NCBI GenBank assembly: GCA_029262695.1
Contig: JAJCYV010000024.1
Span: 1 to 42,241 of the forward strand
DNA: 42,241 nucleotides
Origin: Chloroflexota bacterium
GTDB lineage: Bacteria > Chloroflexota > Dehalococcoidia > SM23-28-2 > RBG-16-64-32
Direction of reading: 5' to 3'
Shown here: one piece after another, positions 16,043 through 24,567 of the stretch
Numbering within the stretch: position 1 is the stretch's first letter
Layout of the letters: each line of letters starts with the position of its first letter
Made by a program: the position numbers and the translations under genes
The notes under the pieces: generated by a model
What the model saw: the letters and a program-made list of their open reading frames with translations, nothing else
What the model was told of the DNA's origin: nothing
Database searches by the model: none

Positions 16043-16071
16043 TTGACCGCCCTAGCGGCTCACCGTAGGCT
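16043..16071 (+). promoter_or_regulatory. Promoter of the CSLREX/beta-helix protein gene
   Basis: TTGACC and TAGGCT are separated by exactly 17 bp, and the ATG at 16083 is 11 nt beyond the -10 box without a clear Shine-Dalgarno. The predicted transcript would be nearly leaderless. Confidence 0.5.
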
Positions 16072-16082
16072 GGCGGACGCTC

Positions 16083-18464
16083 ATGCAAGAAAGGCACGCG
16101 TTTAGAGCCCCCGTCAGTCGCCTGGCGGCAGCCGTTGTGCTGATCCTTGCGCTAACGGCCCTCGCCTCCTCGAACCCCGTCCGCGCGGTCGGCGCCACGT
16201 TCACCGTCAACAGCAACGTCGATGCCCTCGATGGCAACCCCGGCAACGGCACCTGCGCGGGCACCGGCGGATGCACTCTCCGCGCCGCCGTCATGGAGGC
16301 CAACGCCTTCCCCGGCCACGACACGATCAACCTCTCCAGCGACACATACCTCCTCACCCTCACCGGCGCCTTCGAGGACGCGGCCGTCACCGGCGACCTC
16401 GACATCACGGAGGGCGTCACGATCAATGGCGCCGGGGCCGCCAGCACCTTCATCGATGCCACTGGCATCGTCGACCGCGTGTTTCACGTGGATCCATTGA
16501 GCACCGGCATCAACGTGCAGATCAGCGGCGTGACGGTCCGGAACGGCAGCACTACAGGCTCTGGCGGGGGCATCAACGTTGCCGGCAATGGCACGCTGAT
16601 CCTGAGCGATAGCACGCTCAGGGCTAACACAACCACTACGAGCCACGGCGGTGCCCTGCAGAATCTAGGAACCGCCGCGCTGACCAACGTAACAATCAGC
16701 GACAATACGGCCCCTAGTGGCTTCGGTGGAGGTATCGACAATCGCGGCGAGGCTACGCTAACTGGCGTGACCATCAGCGGAAACACGGCTGCCGGTGGCG
16801 GTGGTGGTATTCACAACATCAGCGGAATGCTGACACTCGTGAATAGTCTTGTCGGCGCCGCCAACACTGCCAACGGCGCTCTCGGCGGGGCCGGCGGGGG
16901 GATAGAGAACAACGGCGGAACGGTGATCGTCACCGACAGCACTATCACCGCTAACACCAGTGCCACAAATGGTGGCGGCATCTCCAACAACACCGGCGCA
17001 TTGACGGTGACAGGGGCAACCGTCGTTGGCAACTCGGCCACTTCGGGCGGGGGCGGCATCAAGAACGAGGCTACGGCGGAGGTGACCAACACCACAGTTA
17101 CCGGCAACTCAGCCCCGTCAGGCGGCGGCCTGGACAACCGCGGCACCCTCACAGCCACCAACGTCACCGTCACCGGTAACACCGCTTCCTCAGGCGGCGG
17201 CATCTGGGCCTTCGACGCGACCGTCGTCAACACCCTGTTCGCCCACAACGGCGCCGGCGGCGACTGTTTCATCACTGTGGCATTGACCTCCAGCCACAGC
17301 CTGGACAGCGACGGCTCGTGCGGTCTTGTCGGCCCCGGCGACATTCCCAACACCAGCCCACTCCTCGGACCGCTCGGCAACTACGGCGGCACGACCGACG
17401 TCTTCCCGCTCCGGTCCCACAGCCCCGCCATCGACGCCGGCGACGGCGCCTCCTGCCCCTTCAGCGACCAGCGCGGCGGCATCCGCCCGCAGGACGGCGA
17501 CGACGACACCATATTCGACTGTGATATCGGCGCTTTCGAACTGCAGCCCGTGTGCGGGGGAGACGGGACCGTACTCTCACCCTCCGATGTGCCGATACCC
17601 GACAACGACCCCGGCGGGGTCAGCTCAACGGTTGGCTGGATCGCGACGGGAGAGATAGCCGACCTCAACCTGTGCGTCGCCATACCGCACTCCTACGTGG
17701 GCGACCTGATCGTCGCGCTCACCCACGTAGACACCGGCACCACGGCTACCGTCATCGACCGCCCAGGTGACCCCGCGTCGCCGAACGGCTGCTTCGGCGA
17801 GGACATCTTCGTCCTTCTGGACGACGAAGCCGGGCCGCCTGTCGAGAACGAGTGCGGCCTCCTGATTCCCTCGATCGCCGGGAACTTCACCCCGAACAAC
17901 CCCCTCTCCGTCTTCGACGGTGAGGACATCTCCGGTGACTGGACGCTCACGGTCTCCGACCACGCCTTTACCGACACCGGCGTCCTCGACCGCTGGGACC
18001 TCCTGCCCCAGTTGGTGGTGATCACTCCCAGCCCCACGCCGACACCGAGTCCGACACCAACTCCCGCGCCTGGAACTCCCACCCCAACGCCCACACCTAC
18101 CAGCTCGGCCACTTCTCCCTCGCCTACGCTCACTGCCACCCCAACGGCCACTCCGACAGCCACACCGCCAGGACAGAGCGCCGTCTGGGGCGACCACAAC
18201 TGTTCCGGTGAGCCCAACCCCGTCGACTCGCTGCTCACGCTGCGCTACGATGCCGGCCTCAGCGCCAACACGGGCGATTGCCCCGACTTCGGGCAGGTCG
18301 TCGACGTTCAGAACGCCTCGCCACACCCTTGGGGCGACGTCGACTGCGGCGGCGAGATCACGCCCGTCGACTCCCTCAAGCTCCTCCGCTACGACGCGGG
18401 CCTCAGCGTGACGCAGGCGGCCGGCTGCCCGCCCCTCGGCTCCCACGTGCTCGTGACAGAGTAG
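16083..18464 (+). CDS. Secreted CSLREX / beta-helix / P-domain protein with dockerin-like tail
   Basis: A 793-residue exported protein. The signal peptide is residues about 1-36 (basic start, LAAAVVLILALTALASS). A CSLREX-type N-terminal domain follows (GNGTCAGTGGCTLRAAVMEAN, about 53-74). A right-handed beta-helix occupies about 110-440, with many 'V-T-x-N-T-A-x-G-G-G-I' turns as in polymorphic outer-membrane-protein repeats. A proprotein-convertase P-like domain follows (about 495-640: CVAIPHSYVGDLIVAL ... FDGEDISGDWTLTVSD). A Thr/Pro/Ser linker (about 645-700) and two dockerin-type Ca-binding repeats (701-793: WGDHNCSGEPNPVDSLLTLR and WGDVDCGGEITPVDSLKLLR) end the protein. It is probably a surface adhesin or polymer-binding protein. 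The dockerin part is almost duplicated in the next gene. Confidence 0.85.
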   Translation: MQERHAFRAPVSRLAAAVVLILALTALASSNPVRAVGATFTVNSNVDALDGNPGNGTCAGTGGCTLRAAVMEANAFPGHDTINLSSDTYLLTLTGAFEDAAVTGDLDITEGVTINGAGAASTFIDATGIVDRVFHVDPLSTGINVQISGVTVRNGSTTGSGGGINVAGNGTLILSDSTLRANTTTTSHGGALQNLGTAALTNVTISDNTAPSGFGGGIDNRGEATLTGVTISGNTAAGGGGGIHNISGMLTLVNSLVGAANTANGALGGAGGGIENNGGTVIVTDSTITANTSATNGGGISNNTGALTVTGATVVGNSATSGGGGIKNEATAEVTNTTVTGNSAPSGGGLDNRGTLTATNVTVTGNTASSGGGIWAFDATVVNTLFAHNGAGGDCFITVALTSSHSLDSDGSCGLVGPGDIPNTSPLLGPLGNYGGTTDVFPLRSHSPAIDAGDGASCPFSDQRGGIRPQDGDDDTIFDCDIGAFELQPVCGGDGTVLSPSDVPIPDNDPGGVSSTVGWIATGEIADLNLCVAIPHSYVGDLIVALTHVDTGTTATVIDRPGDPASPNGCFGEDIFVLLDDEAGPPVENECGLLIPSIAGNFTPNNPLSVFDGEDISGDWTLTVSDHAFTDTGVLDRWDLLPQLVVITPSPTPTPSPTPTPAPGTPTPTPTPTSSATSPSPTLTATPTATPTATPPGQSAVWGDHNCSGEPNPVDSLLTLRYDAGLSANTGDCPDFGQVVDVQNASPHPWGDVDCGGEITPVDSLKLLRYDAGLSVTQAAGCPPLGSHVLVTE
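18184..18439 (+). repeat. Dockerin-like module, DNA copy A
   Basis: This 256-bp stretch encodes the dockerin-like tail of the CSLREX protein. It aligns without gaps to 20189-20444; I count about 36 differences by eye (about 86% identity), many at third positions. Confidence 0.85.
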
Positions 18465-18504
18465 CGCCTCGGCCAGTCCTCGATTCGCCATATATCGACG
18501 CTTG

Positions 18505-18513
18505 TGCTAGGAT
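18505..18513 (+). promoter_or_regulatory. Extended -10 promoter of the propeller-repeat gene
   Basis: TGC-TAGGAT is an extended -10 element 30 nt before the ATG at 18544. The leader then carries GGAGGGGG as a ribosome site. No good -35 is seen at 17 bp. Confidence 0.4.
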
Positions 18514-18543
18514 TGCGTCGTTTCAAACGGAGGGGGTTTCGTC

Positions 18544-20472
18544 ATGCTTGGTCGCTCTGTCGCCCTTATCGCTGCGCCGGTCGCCGCTCTTCTGCTGGCG
18601 GCACTACTGGCGGTACTCCTGTGGAACGCCCCGTCGGGCGGGGCCACCGGCAACTCCATCACCTCCCCCGACACGGCCGGCCACGTCGGCGATTACACGT
18701 CGCTGGCCCTGGACGCCAGCGGCAACCCGGTTGTCAGCTACTGGGATTGGGGCAACGACGACCTGAAGGTGCTGCACTGCAACGACCCCAACTGCTCGGG
18801 CGGGAACGAGAGCACCACCTCGCCCGACACGGTCGGCAGGGTCGGCGAGCACACGTCGCTGGCGCTGGACGGGAGCGGCAACCCCGTGGTCAGCTACTTC
18901 GACAACACCGGCGACGACCTGAACGTGCTGCACTGCAACGACGCCAACTGCTCGGGCGGGGACGAGAGCATCACCTCGCCCGACACGGCAGGCAACGTCG
19001 GCGAGTTCACGTCGCTGGTGCTGGACGGCAGCGGCAACCCGGTGGTCAGCTACTACGACAGGACCAACGGCGACCGGAAGGTGCTGCGCTGCAGCGCCCC
19101 CGGCTGCACCGGCATCATCAGCGCCTCCCCCGACACGGGGGGCGATGTCGGCTGGTACACGTCGCTGGCGCTGGACAGCAGCGGCTACCCGGTGGTCAGC
19201 TACTTCGACTTCACCAATGGCGACCTGAAGGTGCTGCACTGCAGCGGACCCACCTGCGACCAGCCCATCCCCAACTCCATCACCTCCCCCGACACGGCGG
19301 GCGATGTCGGCGCGTTCACGTCGCTGGCGCTGGATGGCAACGGCTACCCGGTGGTGAGCTACTACGATTCCACCAACAAGGGCCTGAAGGTGCTGCACTG
19401 CAACGACGCCAACTGCGCAGGCAGCGACGAGAGCATTACCTCGCCCGACACGGCGGGCTCTGTCGGCGGGTACACGTCGCTGGCGCTGGATGGTAGCGGC
19501 AACCCGGTGGTCAGCTACCACGACTTCGACAACTTCGACCTGAAGGTGCTGCACTGTAACGACCCCAACTGCTCAGGCGGGGACGAGAGCATCACCTCCC
19601 CCGACACGACGGGCGATGTCGGCCGGCACCCCTCGCTGGCGCTGGACGGCAGCGGCTACCCGGTGGTGAGCTACCTTGACTTCAGCAACGACGACCTGAA
19701 GGTGCTGCACTGCGGCGACCCCAACTGTAGCGCGGCGCCGCCGCCGACGCAGAGTCCGAGCCCGACGCCGACACCGCTGCTGACACCGTCGCTGACGCCC
19801 ACTCCGATCTCGACGCCTACACCCGTCGGCCAGACGCCGACGCCCACTCCGACGGCCACGCCCGTGGGGCAGACGCCGTCACCCACGCCTACGCCAACTC
19901 CCACGGCTTCACCGGTCATTCAGACCGAGTTGACCTCCAGCGCCGCCGCCGGAGCCAGCCAGATCGATGTGGCATCGATGGACGGGTTCAGCGTAGGGGA
20001 TCCGATCACGGTCAATCCGGGGGGCTCGAATGAGGAGACCAGTCAGATTACCGCCTTCGGCTCCTTCATCCTCGGCTCACCCCTCCTGTTCGACCACGAG
20101 GCCGGCGAGCCCGTGGTGCTCGGGTCATCCGGCACGCCAACACCGGCTCCGACGCTGACTCCGACGGCCGCGCCGGGCGAGGACCGCATCTGGGGCGACC
20201 ACAACTGCTCCGGTGAGCCCAACCCCGTCGACGCGCTGCTCACGCTGCGCCACGACGCCGGCCTTAGCGCCAACACGGGCGACTGCCCGGAGATGGGCGT
20301 GGTCGTGGAGGTCGTCGGCGCTTCGCCGCACCTCTGGGGCGACGTCGACTGCGGCGGCGAGATCACGCCGGTGGACTCGCTCAAGCTCCTGCGCTTCGAC
20401 GCGGGGCTAAGCGTCCCGCAGGCAGCCGGCTGCCCGCTCCTCGGATCGGCGGTTCTGGTCGTCGTTCAGTAG
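18544..20472 (+). CDS. Secreted seven-repeat (propeller-like) protein with dockerin-like tail
   Basis: A 642-residue exported protein. The signal peptide is about 1-35 (LIAAPVAALLLAALLAVLLW). Seven tandem repeats of 49-54 residues span 39-397, with consensus SPDTAGDVG-x-x-TSLALDGSG then NPVVSYYD...DLKVLHCNDPNC; each ends in a C-x4-C pair. Seven units of this size with a 'SLALD-G-NPVVSY' strand pair suggest a seven-bladed beta-propeller. A Thr/Pro linker follows, then a strand-rich module SAAAGASQIDVASMDGFSVGD (about 463-483), a second linker, and two dockerin-type repeats (549-642). ATG 18544 follows GGAGGGGG. It lies 79 bp after the CSLREX gene, same strand, and shares its last module. The function is unknown; a surface or binding role is inferred. 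Confidence 0.82.
   Translation: MLGRSVALIAAPVAALLLAALLAVLLWNAPSGGATGNSITSPDTAGHVGDYTSLALDASGNPVVSYWDWGNDDLKVLHCNDPNCSGGNESTTSPDTVGRVGEHTSLALDGSGNPVVSYFDNTGDDLNVLHCNDANCSGGDESITSPDTAGNVGEFTSLVLDGSGNPVVSYYDRTNGDRKVLRCSAPGCTGIISASPDTGGDVGWYTSLALDSSGYPVVSYFDFTNGDLKVLHCSGPTCDQPIPNSITSPDTAGDVGAFTSLALDGNGYPVVSYYDSTNKGLKVLHCNDANCAGSDESITSPDTAGSVGGYTSLALDGSGNPVVSYHDFDNFDLKVLHCNDPNCSGGDESITSPDTTGDVGRHPSLALDGSGYPVVSYLDFSNDDLKVLHCGDPNCSAAPPPTQSPSPTPTPLLTPSLTPTPISTPTPVGQTPTPTPTATPVGQTPSPTPTPTPTASPVIQTELTSSAAAGASQIDVASMDGFSVGDPITVNPGGSNEETSQITAFGSFILGSPLLFDHEAGEPVVLGSSGTPTPAPTLTPTAAPGEDRIWGDHNCSGEPNPVDALLTLRHDAGLSANTGDCPEMGVVVEVVGASPHLWGDVDCGGEITPVDSLKLLRFDAGLSVPQAAGCPLLGSAVLVVVQ
18658..19735 (+). repeat. 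Seven tandem coding repeats (about 150 bp each)
   Basis: Units begin at ITSPDT-type motifs, and all seven keep TSL(A/V)LD and PVVSY. All keep K/N-VL-(H/R)-C and a second Cys. Spacer length between units varies (49 to 54 aa), so the array is diverged and not a recent expansion. Confidence 0.9.
20189..20444 (+). repeat. Dockerin-like module, DNA copy B
   Basis: Ungapped partner of 18184-18439, at a constant offset of 2005 bp. Divergence is concentrated in the loop between the two Ca-binding repeats (around 20285-20325). Confidence 0.85.
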
Positions 20473-20508
20473 CCTGCTGCGGGCGGATAGCTTGGCTACA
20501 AGACCCTG

Positions 20509-21450
20509 TCAAGCACGGCGCATCGTCCCTGCAGCAGCGACAATTACGGCGGAGACTGCGCCGAAAACCACCAGCACGACTGCATTCGGGCGGAAGGCGC
20601 TCCCCGGTGGGCCTCCCGCCTCGGGTAGGCCAGCCGGTGTCGGAGTTGTGCCGGCCGGTGAAGGCGCGTCTGTTGCCGGTGGTGTTGGGGTGGTGGGAGA
20701 GGCCGATGGTGACGCCGTCGGCGTACTTAGAAGTATGCCGGTGTCGACTGCGAAGGTCACGTCCTCACTAGCCCACTGGAAGGAGCCCTCAAGTTCCCCG
20801 AACTCCTCCGTGAGGACGCTAACCAGGATGTCTGTGCCAGGGACGCTGCACGCCTCAGCGCTCTTCAGCGGCCACCACGCTGTCACTGAAGATAGCGTCA
20901 CCGGCTCCGTATCGCCTTGTCCACAGTCGACGGCCCCGGCGCGAAACCACCACGCCAGGAGCGTCACCGGTTGCTCGCGGCCGGCGTGCTCGAACCGGGC
21001 GGTGACAGTGGGAGGATCTGGACCGTCCAAGGCCCAGTCGATGTCCACTGTCACATCGTCCCCGTTGAAGATGAACTCCTCGGAACACGACGTCCACAAC
21101 CCGTAGCAAATGGTTGCGGGTACGCCTGTTAAATTACAAGGAGGATAGTCGTACCACGGCCACGACGTCCAGTGCACAACTGTCTGGAGGACGTCGGCGG
21201 TAACTTTCACCGAGCATCTTTCACCATCGACTATCGCCCGGCCAATCCGGTTCACCCACATGATGAAGGGTTGCCCATTGAGCGTGTTCCGGACAGACAC
21301 TCTGGCGGATCCGGTGGGCGCCGTGCCAGGCGTCGGGGACGCCTCGGCGGCGACGTTGCCGGGCCGCGCCGTTTCGGCGGCGCCGGAAAGCAGCGCGGCT
21401 GCCCCAAGCGACGCCAGCGCGAGAACGAACAGCGGGAGAAGAACCCCCAC
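20509..21450 (-). CDS. Exported protein with LPEAG sorting-like C-terminus
   Basis: An unfamiliar 313-residue protein. The N-terminus is a hydrophobic export signal (LLPLFVLALASLGAAALLSG). The body (about 45-235) is beta-rich with paired Cys and aromatic-rich segments (VVHWTSWPWYDYPPCNLTG; GLWTSCSEEFIFNG). A Thr/Pro/Ala linker (about 242-275) precedes the C-terminus GLPEAGG, a hydrophobic helix AVVLVVFGAVSAVIVAAAG and the tail TMRRA. This order (LPxxG, helix, Arg) is that of a sortase sorting signal. The GTG at 21450 has no Shine-Dalgarno and no basic n-region. An in-frame ATT at 21477 is preceded by AGGGGGT (5-nt spacing) and adds IQRFRFYVP, so the real start may be there. Its promoter is at 21529-21557. 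It is convergent with the propeller gene. Confidence 0.75.
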   Translation of the reverse strand: MGVLLPLFVLALASLGAAALLSGAAETARPGNVAAEASPTPGTAPTGSARVSVRNTLNGQPFIMWVNRIGRAIVDGERCSVKVTADVLQTVVHWTSWPWYDYPPCNLTGVPATICYGLWTSCSEEFIFNGDDVTVDIDWALDGPDPPTVTARFEHAGREQPVTLLAWWFRAGAVDCGQGDTEPVTLSSVTAWWPLKSAEACSVPGTDILVSVLTEEFGELEGSFQWASEDVTFAVDTGILLSTPTASPSASPTTPTPPATDAPSPAGTTPTPAGLPEAGGPPGSAFRPNAVVLVVFGAVSAVIVAAAGTMRRA

Positions 21451-21528
21451 GGGAACGTAGAAACGGAAGCGCTGAATGGCGTACCCCCTGACTCGGGCGA
21501 TCCGCTCGCCCGTGTCTCGAACGCCCGC

Positions 21529-21557
21529 ATTCTAGCGACGAGCTGGCGTGTCGTCAA
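21529..21557 (-). promoter_or_regulatory. Promoter of the LPEAG protein gene
   Basis: On the minus strand, TTGACG and TAGAAT are separated by exactly 17 bp, close to the sigma70 consensus. Transcription would start about 45 nt before the possible ATT start and about 72 nt before the GTG. Confidence 0.65.
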
Positions 21558-21790
21558 CCACCCGCTGACACTTCCCCCTTCGACCTACCCCCGGTTTCCG
21601 CTACCCTCCAGCCGGAGGGAGTGCAGTCTTGAGTGAGCGCGGCCAGCAGGAATTCGCCCGCATTTCAATCAAACAGAACGCCGCGCCGCCAACACGAAAC
21701 CGGCCGCAAAACGAAACATTGCCGAAAAACAACCAAACGTCAGATACAAGCCGCCGCAAACGATCAGACGCCAATTGCGGAACCGCCCTC

Positions 21791-21840
21791 GGTCGCCTCC
21801 CCCTCGCCCGCACACGGGAGAGGGGGCCGGGGGGTGAGGG
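21791..21840. repeat. Dispersed intergenic GC-rich repeat, copy 2
   Basis: A 50-bp copy of the element at 2195-2245 (CTCCCCCTCGCCCG-CACAC-GGGAGAGGGGG, then GGGGGGTGAGGG). Here it follows the 3' end of the acyl-CoA dehydrogenase 2 gene, so the same element sits at a gene start in one place and at a gene end in the other. Confidence 0.7.
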
Positions 21841-21842
21841 CC

Positions 21843-23024
<1,182 letters not shown>

Positions 23025-23072
23025 TTGGTGTCTCCTCTCGGTTCAGGCCGGTTCGGGCGGGGGCCACTGGCG

Positions 23073-23101
23073 ATTATGAGAAACCGTGACGTGCGCGTCA
23101 A
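23073..23101 (-). promoter_or_regulatory. Promoter of acyl-CoA dehydrogenase 2 with operator-like -35
   Basis: On the minus strand, TTGACG-N17-CATAAT. The -35 hexamer runs into GCGCACGTCA, so the motif reads TTGACGCGCACGTCA, nearly the same as TTGACGTGCACGTTA at the next gene's promoter. Confidence 0.6.
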
Positions 23102-23110
23102 GGTTGGGCG

Positions 23111-23506
23111 TCAGGAGCCGCCTCCGAAGAGCGCCATCCGGTCGAAGTAGACCTCGTTCCGGCGCAGCAGGTTGTCGCGAAGCATGACGAGGTCCATGCC
23201 GTTAACCTCGACTGTCTGGCCGCCGCCGTCGGTTGGTGTCAGCGTGGCGCTCCAGAGGAAGCCGCCGCCGGAGGTCTCGCTGAAAGTATGGAACTCCTTG
23301 AGAGTCCAGTGCATCTTCCACTTTGCGAAGAGCTTCGTGAGATAGCGGCGGAGGGAGTCGCGCCCCTCAACGGGGCCATGAGTGTTGGGGTCCAGGTAAA
23401 CACAGTCCTCGGTGTAGCAGGCGACTACACCTTCGACATCCTGGCGGTTCCAGGCGGCGAGGACCTTTTCGGAGAGGGCGAGCGCGTCACCAGCGGTGAT
23501 GACCAT
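23111..23506 (-). CDS. NTF2-like / SnoaL-type protein
   Basis: A 131-residue protein with the cone-shaped NTF2-like fold. The helical start ALALSEKVLAAWNRQDVEGVVACYTEDCVYLDP (about 7-39) is the family signature ('aw-n-x-x-D-x-e-x-x-x-x-l-y-a-x-D-a-v'), followed by GPVEGRDSLRRYLTKLF and a four-strand sheet ending in NEVYFDRMALFGG. Relatives include ketosteroid-isomerase-like enzymes, SnoaL cyclases and pure binding proteins, so the activity is undetermined. ATG 23506 follows GGAGGT by 5 nt; the open frame upstream is non-conserved. It lies next to acyl-CoA dehydrogenase 2 and near a flavin reductase and hydrolase, which fits a catabolic cluster for cyclic or fatty substrates (inference). Confidence 0.82.
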   Translation of the reverse strand: MVITAGDALALSEKVLAAWNRQDVEGVVACYTEDCVYLDPNTHGPVEGRDSLRRYLTKLFAKWKMHWTLKEFHTFSETSGGGFLWSATLTPTDGGGQTVEVNGMDLVMLRDNLLRRNEVYFDRMALFGGGS

Positions 23507-23540
23507 GGGTGACCTCCAATCGGGTGTGGGTGTGTGGGTC

Positions 23541-23569
23541 ATGGTATGCAACCCTAACGTGCACGTCAA
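23541..23569 (-). promoter_or_regulatory. Promoter and operator-like palindromes of the NTF2-like gene
   Basis: On the minus strand, TTGACG-N17-TACCAT. Two palindromes overlap the -35 box: ACGTGCACGT (23557-23566) and CGTCAAG-TG-CTTGACG (23564-23579). A leader of about 30 nt with GGAGGT follows. Confidence 0.6.
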
Positions 23570-23627
23570 GTGCTTGACGGAAATATGTAACAGTTAGATT
23601 CTAGAAAAAAGAGGTGAAGCTGGCGCA

Positions 23628-24488
23628 CTAAACCTCCCGTTCGCCGGCAGTGCGCCGGCCCGCATCCACGTCCGCGAGGAAAGCTTTCAGTTCCGCGACG
23701 AAAGTGTCGACCCGCCAGCGAAAGCCGTGGCCGCAATCCCGCCGGAGCACGAAGCGCGAACCCTTGATCAGGGAGTGGTCGCGTCGCGCGCAGGGAGCGA
23801 GCCAGTCCCGCTCGCCCACCATCACGAGCGTCGGTACCGTGATTGAGCCGAGGCGCGCCGTCAGGTCCTGGCGCTCGACGATCGCTCGCGCGGTGGCGGC
23901 GTATCCCGCGGCCGGCGTCGTCCTCGCGCGGCGCACATAGTCGTCGAGGGTGTAGGGGCTGTCCCGGAAGGCGGGGTCGTTCTCCTTGCGGAAGTTGTAT
24001 TCACGGCGCATCGCCTCTTCAAGACCGTGCTCCTCCACCATGCTGGCTCGGTTGCCGATTACGCTCTGGACCCAGCGCTCCCATTTGCCCGCCTCGCCCT
24101 TGTCCACGCCGTTGCCGCAGCTGGTGTCGCTGAGGGTCGCAGAGGCACAGAGCGCCGGGAAGTCGACGGCGAGGTTGGCCGTGATCATGCCGCCCAGCGA
24201 CTGGCCGCCGATGTGCGCCTTCTTCACTCCCATTGTGTTGAGCATTCCCGCGAGGTCCGCGGCGAAGATCTCAAGCGAGTACTGGTGGTCGTCTGGCGGC
24301 GCGGTCGTCTTTCCGTGGCCGCGCGTGTCGTAGAGGATGAGTGGGCGAGTTTCGGCCAGCGGGAGGAGATGGGGCACCCACTGTTGCGATGTGGCGCCGA
24401 GCCCGTGCGAAAGGACGAGCGGCGTGGCCGGCCCCTCTCCGTGAACCTCATAGTAGGCGTCGATTCCGTTCGTGCTGACGTGCGGCAT
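23628..24488 (-). CDS. Alpha/beta hydrolase
   Basis: A 286-residue alpha/beta-fold hydrolase. SHGLG (27-31) forms the oxyanion region, YDTRGHGKT (53-61) is the typical 'D-x-R-G-x-G-x-S'-like loop, GGQSLGG (94-100) is the nucleophile elbow with Ser97, VGERDWLAP carries the likely acid, and DCGHGFRW (251-258) the catalytic His254. This pattern matches 3-oxoadipate enol-lactonase-like hydrolases, C-C hydrolases and haloperoxidase-like esterases. I chose ATG 24488 with GGAG 7 nt before it; the longer frame upstream is basic and non-homologous. The flavin reductase gene ends 79 bp upstream on the same strand, so they may share a transcript. Confidence 0.88.
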   Translation of the reverse strand: MPHVSTNGIDAYYEVHGEGPATPLVLSHGLGATSQQWVPHLLPLAETRPLILYDTRGHGKTTAPPDDHQYSLEIFAADLAGMLNTMGVKKAHIGGQSLGGMITANLAVDFPALCASATLSDTSCGNGVDKGEAGKWERWVQSVIGNRASMVEEHGLEEAMRREYNFRKENDPAFRDSPYTLDDYVRRARTTPAAGYAATARAIVERQDLTARLGSITVPTLVMVGERDWLAPCARRDHSLIKGSRFVLRRDCGHGFRWRVDTFVAELKAFLADVDAGRRTAGEREV

Positions 24489-24567
24489 CGCAACTCCGTT
24501 GCCCGGCGACGCTACGGCGTGGCGCTGATCACCGCTCCGATGGGAGTCGCCTGCCGTGCCCGGTGCA

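Larger units (their letters stand above)
21487..21842. other. Intergenic region with promoter, AT-richer patch and repeat
   Basis: About 356 bp without a convincing gene. It holds the promoter of the LPEAG protein (21529-21557), a noticeably A/C-rich, lower-GC patch (about 21640-21780) with several AAACA/AAACG runs, and copy 2 of the dispersed repeat (21791-21840) that abuts the stop of acyl-CoA dehydrogenase 2. Short open frames here show no recognisable protein. Confidence 0.6.

Noticed and set aside
21601-21813. 70-codon minus-strand open frame in the intergenic region
   Set aside because: It has no ribosome site, no homology and an odd composition caused by the AT-richer patch and repeat.
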